Positions 24,901 to 62,990 are shown, counted from the first letter of the stretch. The stretch is 64,000 nucleotides of DNA from Paraspadella gotoi (GCA_051294375.1 CM119271.1:6112875-6176874); one strand, 5' to 3'. Notes: generated from the letters alone by a model not told the origin. A program made the numbers and translations.

Positions 24901-25757
24901 TTGAAGACAAAGAGAAATCTGTCAACGCTGCCAAAGACGAGAAAAAACTAGTGGTGACAATGGAGGCGCAGGGATGTCATCCTTTATACGAGGAACAAAT
25001 TGACAAGCCGATTATCGATGATACTTTTCTGGATTATGCATCATTGAAACTCCTCCCTGCTGACAAGACCGTCTTGCGCACGCAACAAAAGCTTTTGAGG
25101 AAATCTGGTTTGGAAGCTTGCTTTACCGATGGAGGATCCGTGCAAGACGTAGAGGATTTAATCGCCCAATCTTCGCCGCTCTTCCTTCAAAGTGATCTTC
25201 AGCTCGGCGTCGGCTTGCTTTTCGCCGACGCCGACGCTCTGGACTCGATCGACGAAGTCCTGCTCAAGTTGCCACGCACCCCCCTCTCGCTCACGCTCGC
25301 CTGCTACGTTTATTCACTTCTAATCCTGCAAGAGCTTAGTCGCCGAAGCCAAGAAGCGTCTAAAGTCACGGACTCTGTTCAAAAGTATTTAAAATCGAAA
25401 CCCAGTCTAGTCATAAAAACTGCCTCGCACGCCGTATTATCAGACGAACCGGCGCCGCTACCTAATGCGGCCCGTTATGCGGAGGGGCTGCGTCGTTATC
25501 TGGGAATGCTTGAAGAGTTTCTGCACGAACCGGATCCCTGCGGTTGGGACGATGCGGAGGATATTCCGGATGTGGACATGGAATGTGCCACTCCGTCAGA
25601 AGGAGAGCGATTAGAATCAGCACCGCCCAATGAGCCGGCTGGGGGTGGGGAAGGCAATGTATGGGAACTTCTCTCGAATCAATCTCAACAGGGAATGTTG
25701 AGGACTCTCTCCGCCGGAATCGGGGCTTTGACGAGTTATTCGACGACGAAAAAATAA
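18926..25757 (+). CDS. NBAS: NBAS, NRZ tethering complex subunit, C-terminally short
   Basis: NBAS is the large subunit of the NRZ/Dsl1-type tether for Golgi-to-ER vesicles and also binds the NMD factor UPF1. Ten exons: 18926-19112, 19181-19352, 19422-19546, 19853-20045, 20275-20468, 20561-20797, 20896-21078, 21154-21411, 21554-21844 and 22264-25757. All phases close, giving 1777 residues. The N-terminal beta-propeller shows YPQWRRLAWNDDASLLAYAD, GLTAWRVLSDFPHYKLV, IVMSIHFSGKVCFWEVPS and EQLYSRKIDNEEYGEALSLA. The Sec39 region shows VYQRQWRKAVVSSASIQDYL, LPHRLAIISNLPETMNPSEY, LECLPER and LPLQVRLCPDRM. After QGCHPLYEEQI only ~270 residues remain. Human NBAS is 2371 residues and continues about 1000 past that point. 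A dispersed repeat sits in intron 3. Confidence 0.95.
19598..19838 (+). mobile_element. Dispersed hairpin-tailed element, copy 1 (NBAS intron 3)
   Basis: About 240 bp, related to copies at 32643-32898 and 40961-41215. All begin TATGGCA and end in a hairpin, GGCGGTGTGAATATACCGCC, followed by ACA. Copy 1 is the most diverged and lacks a 14-bp stretch found in the others. Flanking sequences GTATT and ATATT may be a decayed 5-bp target duplication. It ends only 14 bp before NBAS exon 4. No transposase is encoded. Confidence 0.85.
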
Positions 25758-25845
25758 CTTAAGATTTTCCCTTAATTTTTGCTTCAATTAAGTGGGTAAT
25801 ATTATGCCGATATATTATATATTATCCGATATTAACAGCAGAATA

Positions 25846-27605
<1,760 letters not shown>

Positions 27606-27654
27606 CTTTTCTCGAATTTTTTTTATTCATTTTTCGTTTAAAAGCGATTTAGCT

Positions 27655-27660
27655 AATAAA
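27655..27660 (+). terminator. Poly(A) signal of C5orf22
   Basis: AATAAA 49 bp after the C5orf22 stop codon and 90 bp before the ARL6IP1 start. Motif evidence only. Confidence 0.5.
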
Positions 27661-27749
27661 GTATGATTTTGATTTAATGCTACTAATTATTCATTACATA
27701 GTAGAATTGTTGGAAAATAAACGAAGTAGAAAATCAACTCAACGCAAGA

Positions 27750-28352
27750 ATGGCTCAAGGCGATCCAGGCGCGGAGAGGCGCGAGATGGAAGTGTCGCGT
27801 CTCTGCGCAGTCTTCGATGACTGGAAGGAGGTTATCGTTCTGGCCAAAAACGTCCTCGATTGGGAAGAGCAGTTTCATCCCTTCGTCGTCGGCGGAAGCG
27901 TCACCCTCGCTTTCTTGCTCGTCTGGTGGGTGGAGCCGACCCTGCTATCCCTTGTCTCCTTCGTCCTGTTGCTGCTCACCCTTGCGGACTTTCTGCTGCC
28001 GCAGATCCGCCACAAGATCTTCGCCCCAGAAGATTGGAACGCCGATCGAGAGCAGAGCTACGCCGATGCCTTTCGCGGGGTAGTCGATCTCGGTCAACGG
28101 GCGCGCGCGCTGATCACGGAAGCCAAGGCGTTGAAAGCGGATCGGCCGCGACTCTACTTGGCACTCACCGTCACCGGCCTTCTCCTCGTCGCCTGGATCG
28201 GTTCCGCTCTGGGAGACTTAACTCTGCTCTATCTGATCATCATGGGCATCGCTCTTTACCCTGGAGCAATCAAGTGCCCCACTGTTCGGGAGAACGTTGA
28301 TAACGCCAAGAGTAAAATTTATGGATTTCTCGGAAAACGAAAGGATGAGTGA
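27750..28352 (+). CDS. ARL6IP1: ARL6IP1-like ER-shaping membrane protein
   Basis: ER membrane protein of the reticulon-like hairpin class that shapes tubules and interacts with ARL6. Single exon, 200 residues, matching the family length (human is 203). Two pairs of hydrophobic segments are visible: residues ~47-86 (GGSVTLAFLLVWWVEPTLLS, then LVSFVLLLLTLADFLLP) and ~133-170 (LYLALTVTGLLLVAWIGSAL, then LTLLYLIIMGIALYPG). The tail is basic (KIYGFLGKRKDE). The N-terminal WKEVIVLAKNVLDWEEQFHP block corresponds to the human WGEVMLMADKVLRWE region. The ATG at 27750 is the first in frame. Upstream is a short AT-rich gap of 144 bp after C5orf22. Confidence 0.93.
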   Translation: MAQGDPGAERREMEVSRLCAVFDDWKEVIVLAKNVLDWEEQFHPFVVGGSVTLAFLLVWWVEPTLLSLVSFVLLLLTLADFLLPQIRHKIFAPEDWNADREQSYADAFRGVVDLGQRARALITEAKALKADRPRLYLALTVTGLLLVAWIGSALGDLTLLYLIIMGIALYPGAIKCPTVRENVDNAKSKIYGFLGKRKDE

Positions 28353-28954
28353 ATATTACGCAAGAGAAGATAATCTATGACTGATTATTGATATGTTACA
28401 TTTGTCGTACTCCTGCCAAAGTCCTTAAATACAAAATATGGCGATCCGTTTGCATTGTACGCACAGCGTAATTGCTAAATAGTGTTTGTCAAAAGCAGGC
28501 GGTTTTCTCAAGTTTTAAATATTATTTTAAATAATATTCTATCAGGCTTCGGCTCATTTATTATTATTAAAAAAATTTAATTATATAGTAATGAGAGGAA
28601 GTTGGCTTTTGACTGACATTTTTTTTCGGCGTGGATCTTTGTTGTTTTTGAAGTGTTTCTTTATCTATTGGCAAAGTTTTGTGATTTCCGTCAGTTGGCT
28701 TAAATTCACATGTATCTCTTTTTCTCAAATATCGATACTAAAAAATCGAAATGCTTTTGCTTATTTTTATTTTTTTTACTACTCAAATTCTGTTTTAGAT
28801 ATGTATTTGACACCGACGATTTTATTTTGTGACAGGCTCTAGTATTTGTTTCAAAATTTGGTAAAACCTCAGGTACTGGGGGTAGACGAAAGGGGCGGTT
28901 CGATACAATGGAGGTTCCTGCTATCCTCTTTGCCTTTACTTCTACGCCTTCACT
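28353..28954. other. ARL6IP1-TEX2 intergenic region
   Basis: AT-rich spacer with no supportable gene. The last ~100 bp before 28955 are more GC-rich and look like the TEX2 leader. Confidence 0.5.
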
Positions 28955-30004
28955 ATGAGTGGGAACTCGCCGCTTGCGGGTGGTCATTCCACCAGCCTGG
29001 CCAACATTGGGGATCGGATCAAATCTAAGTCAGTCGAAGTGATTCTCTACTGGGATATTCACTCCTGTGAAAAAAAAATAGTCATAAATTGCGTACATTT
29101 TAAGCATACATTTTAAAAAATGATTATTCAGAAATGTAGATTCTGAAAAGAGTCGTTAAAAACCAAATTGGGGGGGGGGGAAAACAAATTGAAGATCTGT
29201 AAAAAAAAGTTTTTTTTTACCTTATTCTTTGGGTATTGTATAATAATAATAATATATAATATATAATAATTTCTTATCGGGCAATGGAATTTCTAAAGAA
29301 TTCGTCTGGCGATTTCATTTATTTTCTGACTAATAATAATAATCATCAGGATCTCCACTGTACATATATATGTTAAAAAAAAATCGGTTTGGTCTGGTGT
29401 TATAATACCTAAAATATAAAAGGTTAAAAATATATAAATTTTCTTCTGCTTTATCGCTCTATTTTAGTAGTTTTAAAAAAATATTGCTTGTAAACTAATG
29501 GACAAATTTATATAAAATTTGCACAATAAATATTATTGACCTATAATATTTTTCATAATGAAATATAACACGATTTATTTTCGTAATGTTTTAGGGTTGC
29601 CTCTTTTTTGCACAGGACTGAAATTGTCGCATTTAAAAATATTTTTTTAAAATCTCACGCTCAGATTCTCGTCCGGCCCCCCCGGGGCGAACTCTGGCCC
29701 GGCCTCCCGCGCGGCTTCTGTCTCCTCAGACGCGGATTTCAACATTAAGTTCGTCGCCGCGGACGACGAGCTCGATATTGACGACATCCTGGCCGCCGCG
29801 ACGCAGCGTCGTAAAGATGCCGCCGCTGCCTCCGCTGCCCCTCATAATAACGGCTTGACCGACAGGGAGGATTTGCGCTGCGAGAATGCGTCCAAGGCGA
29901 ACAATGACCCGGGATCGAAATTAGGTGAGAATCTTGGTAGGAGGGCCAGAGAGATAGAGCGAGAGCGACTTGTGGAGTAAGCGGGGTTGCTTTCTTTCTC
30001 TCTT

Positions 30005-30076
<72 letters not shown>

Positions 30077-33000
30077 CGTTTTTTTCAATTGTTGTTGGAA
30101 AAGAAATCATTCGCCAACTCTACACATGAATTCGAACTTCATCGACCCGACGTTACAAAATTAATTTTTTTTTAGCGTTCGAGGGATCGACGAAGGGCAG
30201 TGCAAAACCGTCGGCCTCAACGCCCCTTCCGATCTCTCCTGAATTGACGCGACAGTCGGAGGACAAAATGAAGCGAAACATTATGAAGGTCTAATGGTCT
30301 ATCCAGTTTTATTTGATTTATTATCAATATAATATGTAAAAGTTTATTTAGAAAATGATTTATTCCATAACCCGTAAATCGCTTTGGATCGGACTTGAAA
30401 ATTTCTCATCGTCGTTCAGGTTATCGACTTCCAAGCCAACAAGACGCGATCTCTTGACCTTCCGTCGATCAGTAAATTCAAGGCGACGGAACCCGGCGTC
30501 GACGACGCCATGGAATCCGCCGCTTCAGCTTCTTCGATGGCGTCATCGGCAATCGATTTTGACGAGGCGGGCGACGCAGTATCGCCTTCTCGGAAGAGTC
30601 TCGGCTTTTTCGACGATCTTCAGTCGAAGATTCATCAAAAATCTAAAGATTTACAGGTTCGTGAATTACGATTTATATTGTTTCCTTGTTGCTCTTATAT
30701 CAATCTGGCAACTAGCTATTAGTAAAAAAAAACCTTAAACCAATTGCATTCATGATTTATCTTATCTATAATCTTTCAGCTCTCATCTCCAGTCGCCACC
30801 CGCAACATCATCGGAGATTTGCAGCACCGTTGGGCACAACGCGGATCCCGTGAGCCCACGCCGACTCCGGACTCGGCGTCCCCCGATGGCTCGGCGCCGT
30901 CGTCCTCACCGCCCACGACCAAGACGGGCGCCAAAATTTTGGTCGAGATAAAGGAAATGCTGCACGAAAAGAAGGGCAAGCTGGAGGAAGAGATGAATAA
31001 GAGGAAGGCCTTCAGAAGCGGCGCCGCCATCCCCACACCTTCGACGGTACATTCCGACGACGGCCGCGTCGTCGCCGTCGAGGAGATCACAGTTCATCAA
31101 GGCATCGTGAAGGGTCGCTCTTCGCCCGTAGTAGTGCCGCCCGGTCGCGCCTCGCCTTCCGAACCCCGTGGGTCCGCCTCTAGAGGCCAGTCTCCATCCC
31201 TTCCTCGAGCCAAAGAGAATTATTCTGCACCCTTTTCTGGATCGCCTTTCACCGGAAGAAGTTTCACTGGATCCGTTAGAATTGACGGTAAAGATCATGC
31301 ATTTCTCCCGATGCAGATAGTTTTCTTTTTCGAGAACGAGTAAGGGTAAAAATGTCACGTAATGAGCAAGTGGGCAATCAAATCAATCATCCTTGTTAGA
31401 TGAAATTTAATAAAAAAAATCTCCTAAATGAAAAACTATTTTAATAACGAGATTTGTTTCCGTCTCCGCTCCAGAAGGCGATTCACAATCGTACGCTTCA
31501 TCGAATCTGCCCCCAGCTTTGACCGCTCAAGAAGTGCACGAAGATTTAATTACCGAAGATGAGTCGGATGCGCCTCCACAGCCGGAGCCGCCTCGCCAAT
31601 CATCCAGACCCAGACAAACCCCGATTACCGCCCAAACGGATAACGCTTTATTAAACTCCGCCGCCCGCGACGATAGCTTTGTATCTCACAGCATTAATCA
31701 AAACAGGTTGGTAAAGTAAAACGCGACATTTTGTGTTGGCCCGAGAGTAGTTGCTAAAATTTTCTCGGTGGTCAGATTACGTACATACTTTGTTACATCA
31801 TATGTAAAACAATCTATAATAATTATAATTCAATTACTGAATATTAATAAGACATTAGAAATTATCACATTCAAACTTTCAACGTTGACTAGTGACTACT
31901 ATATCCTTATCCAATGTCCATTAATGACAGGAAATTTATAAGAACATGAAGTATTGAAATAAAGCATGCTGAAAAGCGCAATTATGTTTAAAAATTATGC
32001 CGAGAACATAACGATGATGATTATTTCAATTATTTTTGAAGTCGTAATCGTTTGCGCTTGCGACGATTTTGGGACGATGGTCCTTGTAAACGTCGTCGTC
32101 CTTCTGTAAATCGTAGTAGTAGATCGCCTTGTATGAAGCTGAAAATTTAAAAATGGCTTCTCATCATCGAGGTCCTTTAAAAAATGAGAGTTAGATTTCA
32201 AAAGTTTGATCTAATATCGATTCCCTTCAAGTTATGACTAACTGTAATATGCAAATTAGCAAATAGACAATTATACTATAATATGGTTGTACCAATTTTA
32301 TAGAAAAAATTTCGGGCTCCGGGTCTAACCCTTTCACGGTCACGCAGGTTGAGTGTGATGTTGGCATAAACCCGTGGACGTGAGGCGGTGTGAATATACC
32401 GCCACAGGATCCCCGGGCCAAGACATCACTCAGGTTCCTCAAGCCTGAGAGGTGTTTGACAAGACTGTTACCATAGTGGGAGAGAGAGAGAGAGCGCGAG
32501 TTGTGGGGGCATAGGCGTTTGGTCGTAGCGTACCCCAGGGGCATAGGCGTTTTGTCGTAGCGTACCCAAAGTCGTCAGGGCATAGGCGTTTGTCGTAGCG
32601 TTCCCTGAGAAGGTTGCGTGTTTGATAGTAGGGCTCACCACTTATGGCAACAACCGGGTTGCCTGTGATGCCCATTGGGATGGGGCATCTCACTGTTGGT
32701 TTTGGGGGCTTCCGACCCTCAGTGACGCCTCCAGTCACTGGCGCGGTTACCCTAGGACGGTCTCGCTTTGCCAACGCAGAGGGAAGTCGTTAGGACTGTG
32801 GATGGAACACTACGCTTGGGATGGTGTGTTCCCCCTCTGAGCCAATGGATTTTGGCTGAAGGATGGTGGACGTGAGGCGGTGTGAATATACCGCCACAGT
32901 ATCTCATTTTTGATTAAAGCTCTAGCTATAACGCTATATCTTACTTTTTTGTGCGTGTTTGTCCATTTGTCATTGGATATTCCTTTTGTTTTTATATTTT

Positions 33001-36000
33001 TATTTTTTATACATTTTATTTTGATTTTTTATATGTATTAAGCCAAATTTGTCATGTACTATAAAACTTAGTTTTCCTGTATCAAATTAGATTTTTTAAG
33101 TATCATTGAAGTTAGTCATGGGTCCAGATTTTTTTTTCATGCGATTGTGACCATCCTTATGTTTTTAAGATTTTTATGATAACTATTGAAATATGTTTAT
33201 CTCCTCGACATTTCTCTCAGCATACCCGGATCACCCAGCTCTGGCGACGGTATTCGCTCCTCGATGCTTGCTGACAAAAGCAGTACCCCGCCCCCGACTC
33301 CTCCGCCGCCCTTACGCTTGCCTCTACCGCGCCTCTTCTCGGATCTCAAATTCATACATCAATTGGTTTTCGTGGTTGCGATTTTAGCCTCCCTAGTGGC
33401 GCTGCCTTTGCCATCGTTCGTCGCTGGCGCCATTTTTGGTGCCGTCGTCGTAACTGCTTTTTGGTCTTTGATTATGCTCATCGCTTCTTCATTCCGGACG
33501 GTGAAGCCGGAAGAAGGACGGAAGAAGGATAAGGTGTTGACATTTGGTGAGTTTTTAACTTGATTTAATTAGATTAGGGTCCAAAATGTTCTTCTTCCAT
33601 CTCTCTTCTAAACACCTCCCGCAACAGATCCTCCCCTTCCGTTTGTCCACTCTCCGACATTCCCTCGCCATCCTTCGGCCACTCCTACCGTGCATGTGGG
33701 TTGGGTCAATCTTCTGCCCTTCCCATACGAGCCCGTAACATACCACGTGGCGCAGACATACTCCGTACTTGCTTCGCTCGACTCGACATCGGGGGTCCTA
33801 ATCCTCCGGCGTCCCCGCCTTAATGTTCCCAAGAGAGCCATGCGAAACGAGGTGTTGCCCACAGACGCCGCCTTCACGGAAGTTCGCGAGTATCGCCTCG
33901 ATCACTCCGCATCTATCCGCCTCTTACCTCTGGGACTGGTGTCCAAGAGGCTCTTCAGCAAAAAGTATCCCATCTCCATCGAACTGGGCGACGACGTCGA
34001 AGAGGACAACGACGGGGCTCTTGTCGGAGATTGCGCCAAACTTCGAAACCGTTTGCCTAATGCCAACGTTGAAAAGCCCGATGATTCTGAGCGAGACGTC
34101 GCGACCGATTTGGGATACGAGCTCGTCTCCAAGGAAATATTGCAAATGAAAGCTATAACATTGTTTGCTCGCTCGTGCAGGGAAAAGGAAGAGTGGTACC
34201 AGAAGCTTCTGGAGGTTACAAAGGTGAGATTTTTTTTTCTCGTTTCTCAGAAGATTAGATATTTTCATTTATTTTTTTTTCTAGCCTCCTCCAGCGTCTA
34301 CATCTATAAACGAATCCGCCGCCTCTGCATCTTGTCATGAGTCTCCGGTCAAACGGGCGGAACCTCTCGATTTTTCCCAGCCGGTTGTTTTTCGCAAGGC
34401 GCCCATGTTCGAGACACTTGAGCGCGACCCGAGTTTCGGCGAAGGCAACTTTGACGGAACTCTCGAGGACGACCGCATCGAACTTCCTTCAGCATCGGAG
34501 CGGGATGATGCCACCGACGATGATTTCAAGGATTATCTAAGCCGCGCCACGGAGGCAGCGGCAGGGTCGAACCCGGCGGACGCCAATGGTATCGGATCAG
34601 CGGAAGTGGCCACCGACGCTGACGCCTTAGAGAGCGAGTCGTCGTCCTTCGTTCCGGCGGTGATCCCGGAGCCCGCACCTTCCACGGTCTCCCCCTCTCC
34701 TCCCCACATTTGGCTGAATGCGCTCCTCATGCGTCTCTTTTGGGACTTTCTCCGGGAGGCCAAGTGGCGTCGTCTCCTCATGGAGAAAGTCCAGAAGAAA
34801 CTAGGAAAGATGCATCTGCCCCATTTCATCAACGAGTTGCAGGTGACCGAAATGGACCTGGGAAAAGCCCTGCCCAACATCTCGCGCGCTGGGGATCCCT
34901 ATCTCGACGACCACGGTCTATGGATCAAGTTGGCCGTGGATTATCGCGGCTCGGCTAAGATGACGCTCGAAACGAAGATGAACCTGATGAAGTTGAAGCG
35001 AGCGTCGACGAAGACGTTGGCAGGCGCCGAAAGCGCCGGCGCCACTCCTGCCGCGGAGGAAAACGATTTGGGTAAAAAGGAGGAGAAGAAGAGAAGCGAG
35101 AAGTTGGCGCCGCTGTTTAACGAGGATGCGGAGGACAGCGCCGAGTCGGACAGCGAAATCGAGGTTTGGGCGAATGAGGGGGGGGGAAATTCATTGCGAG
35201 TTCCTAGTTTTACTCCCTTTTTTAATGCTTAATTTTCGTATTTTATTTAGGACAACGACGAGCCCATTGATCCTTCAAAGGATGACAGCTCGCAGCTACA
35301 TTTGCAGCAACCTCAAGGAACTTCGAAAAAGATCCTCAGCTTCATAGATAAAGTCGCCGCCACGAAATATTTTCAACAGGTGACGGAAAAGAATCGTACT
35401 TACGACCAGTCCCAATTTCTAATTAACAGCTAGCAAAAGAAATAAAAAGATCGCGTTCGCTTCTGTCTAGGCTACCGAGGTGAAAGTGATAAAAAAGGCC
35501 ATGGAGGGAGTATCCAATACCCCGTTGATCCTCACCGTCTGCGTGGAATCGCTGACGGGAACTCTTTGTCTAAACGTACCTCCAGCCCCCTCGGACCGCC
35601 TATGGTGGGGCTTTCTGGGCGATCCCCATCTTAAGTTGTCCGTCACGCCTCGCATCGGTGACAAGGAACTCACGTTGACTCAAGTCACCGACTGGATTGA
35701 AGCCCGACTAAAGGTGAGACTGATAAATTAATGTAAAAATGGCAATGAATGAATGAGCGCCTTTCGCAGTTACACAACCATAACCTTATTATTGGTGTCA
35801 AGGAGGATAAAAAACGCTATAACCATTTACCATTTATTGTTACGTTAGTTCCATAAGTTACGTAAGTTACATTTGAAGACTTTTACTGATTAAAACAAAA
35901 TGCACACATTCCCATTTCGTCGTGCTTTGAAAAAATGTGGCCATTTTCTTTGTCTATGGTTTCTCAGATTATCGGCACCAATTTATCATTAATTATTATT

Positions 36001-36139
36001 ATTATTAAATTAATTATCATTAATCCTTATTCTCTTACCCTGTACATAGATGGAGTTCGAAAAGATTCTCGTCATCCCGAACATGGACGATTTGATTATT
36101 CCGCTACTAAATCCCGCTTCTGTTCACAAGGACACTTGA
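28955..36139 (+). CDS. TEX2: TEX2-like ER lipid-transfer protein with TM, PH-like and SMP domains
   Basis: Tubular lipid-binding (SMP) protein that works at ER-organelle contact sites. Twelve exons: 28955-29028, 29665-29924, 30176-30288, 30420-30656, 30780-31287, 31475-31706, 33221-33546, 33628-34223, 34285-35163, 35251-35379, 35471-35713 and 36050-36139, giving 1228 residues (human is about 1127). The N-terminal half is disordered and Ser/Pro-rich. A membrane hairpin lies at ~517-565 (LVFVVAILASLVALPLPSF, GAIFGAVVVTAFWSLIML). A PH-like domain at ~640-780 ends in ITLFARSCREKEEWYQKLLE. The SMP domain starts near 925 (WLNALLMRLFWDFLREAKW, HLPHFINELQVTEMDLGKAL, GLWIKLAVDYRGS) and continues in exon 11. 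The last exon reads MEFEKILVIPNMDDLIIP, as in human. Exon 1 is the least certain. Confidence 0.93.
30001..30072. repeat. (CT)n microsatellite in TEX2 intron 2
   Basis: About 64 bp of uninterrupted CT repeat after a TCTTTC preamble, just downstream of TEX2 exon 2 and within the intron before exon 3. Confidence 0.95.
32374..32406 (+). repeat. Orphan hairpin tail of the dispersed element family
   Basis: Thirty-three bases identical to the 3' tail of the copies at 32643 and 40961, including the GGCGGT/ACCGCC stem and terminal ACA. The sequence upstream is unrelated to the element body. It may be a second body type sharing the same 3' module, or a truncated copy. Confidence 0.8.
32508..32605. repeat. 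Three tandem 28-30-bp modules
   Basis: Units at 32508-32535, 32538-32567 and 32578-32605 each follow GGGCATAGGCGTTT, then GTCGTAGCGTACCC. Spacing is uneven and the third unit has one substitution. They lie between the orphan tail and the full-length element. Confidence 0.8.
32643..32898 (+). mobile_element. Dispersed hairpin-tailed element, copy 2 (TEX2 intron 6)
   Basis: About 255 bp and nearly identical (a handful of differences) to the copy at 40961-41215, from TATGGCA to CCGCCACA. The terminal hairpin is intact. No clear target-site duplication was found, possibly because it sits in a composite repeat block. It lies in sense orientation within the TEX2 intron. Confidence 0.88.
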
Positions 36140-38570
36140 CACATTTCGTATCGACGCGGAGACCTTCAATTATATGAACACGTGTGGACGATCCCTTTCA
36201 ACCCCTTGTGAAAGATAGAAAGTGACATATTGCTCACAGTTCGATTGTTGAAATTGTGAGGTTGCGACTGATGCGATGAGAGCGACGTAGAATGGTCCCG
36301 TCCTTTTTCATTGCTGAGGAAACGATTTTTATTACATTTGACACGAGAATTATCACATGTCCAAAAAAATTATTTTGTGGGTTCTTTTATTGGTGTTTTT
36401 GAGATTTATTTATACACATTTCGGAATATTTTTTAGTTTAAGTAAAAAAAAAAAACTCGAACCAATCAAAAATTAAAAAGCTAATTTATATGCATGCCAA
36501 GATTGTATGTATTTTTGGGAAAAAAAAACTTTATTACACGTTTCTCTTTTACATTTCCAAAATTTTTCGAATTTTCTATTACAGTATCAGTGTAAAATAT
36601 GGAATAATTTGGCTAACTTAAAACATACATTATGTCTCTGTTTTCTCAACAGCAGAAGTCTGCTGGGCGGACTGTTTCGTAATTTGGTCGATTGAAATTG
36701 ATTTCGTGAAAACCTGCTTGTACACCCTGTCTTTGTTCGTATGCCGTCGACGGCTGTCTTCGTTTTTATTCTTTTTATTTCTATACATACTAAAATTCAA
36801 GCGTGTCTAAGTCATCGGTATTTTTATACATACATTTCAGTAGTCTGAACTCGTGTCTAGGAAAGATTTTGAGATTAGTTAATATTTGATATTTCTTCTT
36901 ATTCCTAGTCATCGTTTGCCTCGTTACGTTTAGCACATATTTTCTTGCGTATTTATATTTTTTAGTTGAGAAACTGTCAACGGAAACGATAATCTTTTAT
37001 ATTTGCAAGGCTATTAGAAAATGTTTTCCCGTTTCAATTTTAATAAATTTCAGAACTTTTAATCAGTTTTTCACTTCTTTTTGCGCTGCGAGTTTATATA
37101 CGAAGAAAAGAAAATTCAGGGTTTGAGTTATGTATTAGGAACAACAAAAACTTTTCATTCTTTAGGGCAAGAGATGATCAGTTAACACTGAAAGTAATTG
37201 CAAAATTCTAATTTCTGAACAATAGCAATGAACAGCTTAACTGGTGCAAATGGTTTAAGATAAATCTGCATAACAATCCGAAATGTATTATGGCTAGATG
37301 TCGGGATAGAATATATACACCACTCAATTAAGTAAATGCCTATGTTTGGAAGAAAAATAAGGGATTGTGATATGTTCCTCCCTATTCGTATAGACTACTG
37401 TATTTTTTATTTTTTGTTAACCAATTGTCGATTACAATAGTCATCGCTTTTGCTTAGCATCTGAAAACTAGCGGAAGACCAGTATCAAAGACGCTACGAC
37501 GGAAATGAAAGTAACGATGATAATCATAAATATGCATGAACAAAAGGATTGGCACAAGATTTAAGGGAGTAGCGAAGTTGGTCATACTTCATCTAATAAT
37601 ATTGTAATTGATTAAAAGAAAAAAAAAAACTAGGCGATTAAAAACTTCCTGAGAAGAATTTTCTTAATTAAAAAAAATGGCGAAAGCAAAATACTTAAGC
37701 TCAGAGATAACGCTGTGCGCCACGTAATTTGTATGTGGCAGTTTTTATGGATGGGGAGAGGGAGGGGAAGAAAAGAGATCGGCTCGTTTTTCAACAAAAG
37801 TGGATGACCAAAACTTTTCTCAAAATCGATGTAACGAAAATTAATATGAAGCGGATCTTTTCTTTTTTTTTTTAACAAAGGTTTCGTCACAATGGCACGA
37901 GGCAACGAAAGGTCGTAAGAAAATAAAATATAATTAAAAACTAAGAGGTTTTATTTATATCATTAATTCATCAATATTCATTTTTAGCAATCAAAAAGAA
38001 GTTTTATCGGTATATTTAAAAATCGAGTCAATTTTAGTTAAACGTAGTTGACTAATTAAAATTGAAAATTGTTTAATCTCAGAATAAAAATTATTCATAA
38101 TAGTAGAATAGTAGAAAATGTTGATATTTATTTTTCTAAAAAAATTCCTTATTTTTATAATTGCATTCGATTCCACCGATAACTAAACTCACACACAGCT
38201 TTCGGGAAAAAAAAATACTCGATACGTTAATTTTAAACGTATCTTTATATTTTTTGAGGCACTCCGTTTTTCACAATAACTTTTTCGACAGACGACTTTA
38301 TAGGTAAACGAATCTCAGACCAGATAACGTCGCGTTGGAAAGAGACCCTTCTCACTCCCAACATTCTTCAAGGAAAAATTTACAACTTTTTTAATATTTA
38401 AAAAAAAATCTTTATGATGGTTAGCTATTTTTTAGCTATTTTTTAAAAAAAATATTTAATTTTTTAGACTAAAAAATAGCGATTATCCTTCCTTAAAAAC
38501 ACTAACTTTCATTTTTTCCCTACGAGAGAAATGACTTTCAATTCTCTCCCCAACGCCCCCGACGCGGCCT
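36140..38570. other. Intergenic region between convergent TEX2 and IGSF9-like genes
   Basis: 2.4 kb of AT-rich DNA containing the 3' UTRs of both convergent genes. Short open frames show no protein similarity. No RNA gene, transposon or long repeat was seen apart from simple T- and A-rich tracts near 38390-38480. Confidence 0.6.
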
Positions 38571-62228
<23,658 letters not shown>

Positions 62229-62990
62229 CTGGCGGGAATCGGAAGTAAGAGGGTTTTTTGTTTATTTTTTTTTTTAAACCATGTCAAATGGGGTTATACG
62301 TATCGTTAATTAATCTCATTAAAAATTCTTTTTTTTTTTTGTATTTCTGTATTTCGAAAAAAAAAAAAAAATATTGCTTTAATTGACGCAACGTAAAACC
62401 TAAAACTAAAAGTAAAATAAATAAATGAAAAAAAAAAAACGAAGTGAGAAATACGATGAAATTTAATGAAATTCTGGGAATAATCCATCTATCGTTTAAA
62501 TATCATGATAAATTGCGATTTTTATACCCCAAGAGCGAATTTCTCAGGATTCTTTACGCATTTTCTCTTTAACATTTGAACATTTTAACAAGAGCCCCCC
62601 AAAAAAGCGAGGAGCACAGTAAAAATAAAAACAACATCCGTATGACTCAACTTAAATTAAAAAAAAGCAGAACAACGACTTAGCTTAATTATATTTAAAA
62701 AAAATACACTGGTATAAAAAATGCTTCAAAAAAAATGTGGAAGAAAAAATTCGAGAAACTATATAAAAAAATAAAAAAAATAACCGTCGTTCTTGATATT
62801 AGGGACAAATGTATATATATTACAGAATCTTTCAAAGAGAGTTTTATTGCGAGTGAGAACCCATTTACGAGCATTTCAGTTTCTCAATTTCCTTCACCCA
62901 ATCCAAAAATCGGTTCCCTTGTCTACTGCATTCTGTTTTGTTTTGGAGATAAAACATCAAGAACAACAATGAAAAGAGAGAACGGGTAAA

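Larger units (their letters stand above)
31707..33220. other. TEX2 intron 6 with nested repeats
   Basis: 1.5-kb intron. It holds an orphan hairpin tail at 32374-32406, three tandem GGGCATAGGCGTTT modules at 32508-32605, a short (GA)n at 32480-32494 and a full hairpin-tailed element at 32643-32898. The flanks are AT-rich with nothing else recognisable. Confidence 0.8.

Noticed and set aside
32508-32605. CRISPR-like spaced repeats
   Set aside because: Only three units with 2-10-base uneven spacing, in an intron of an animal gene.
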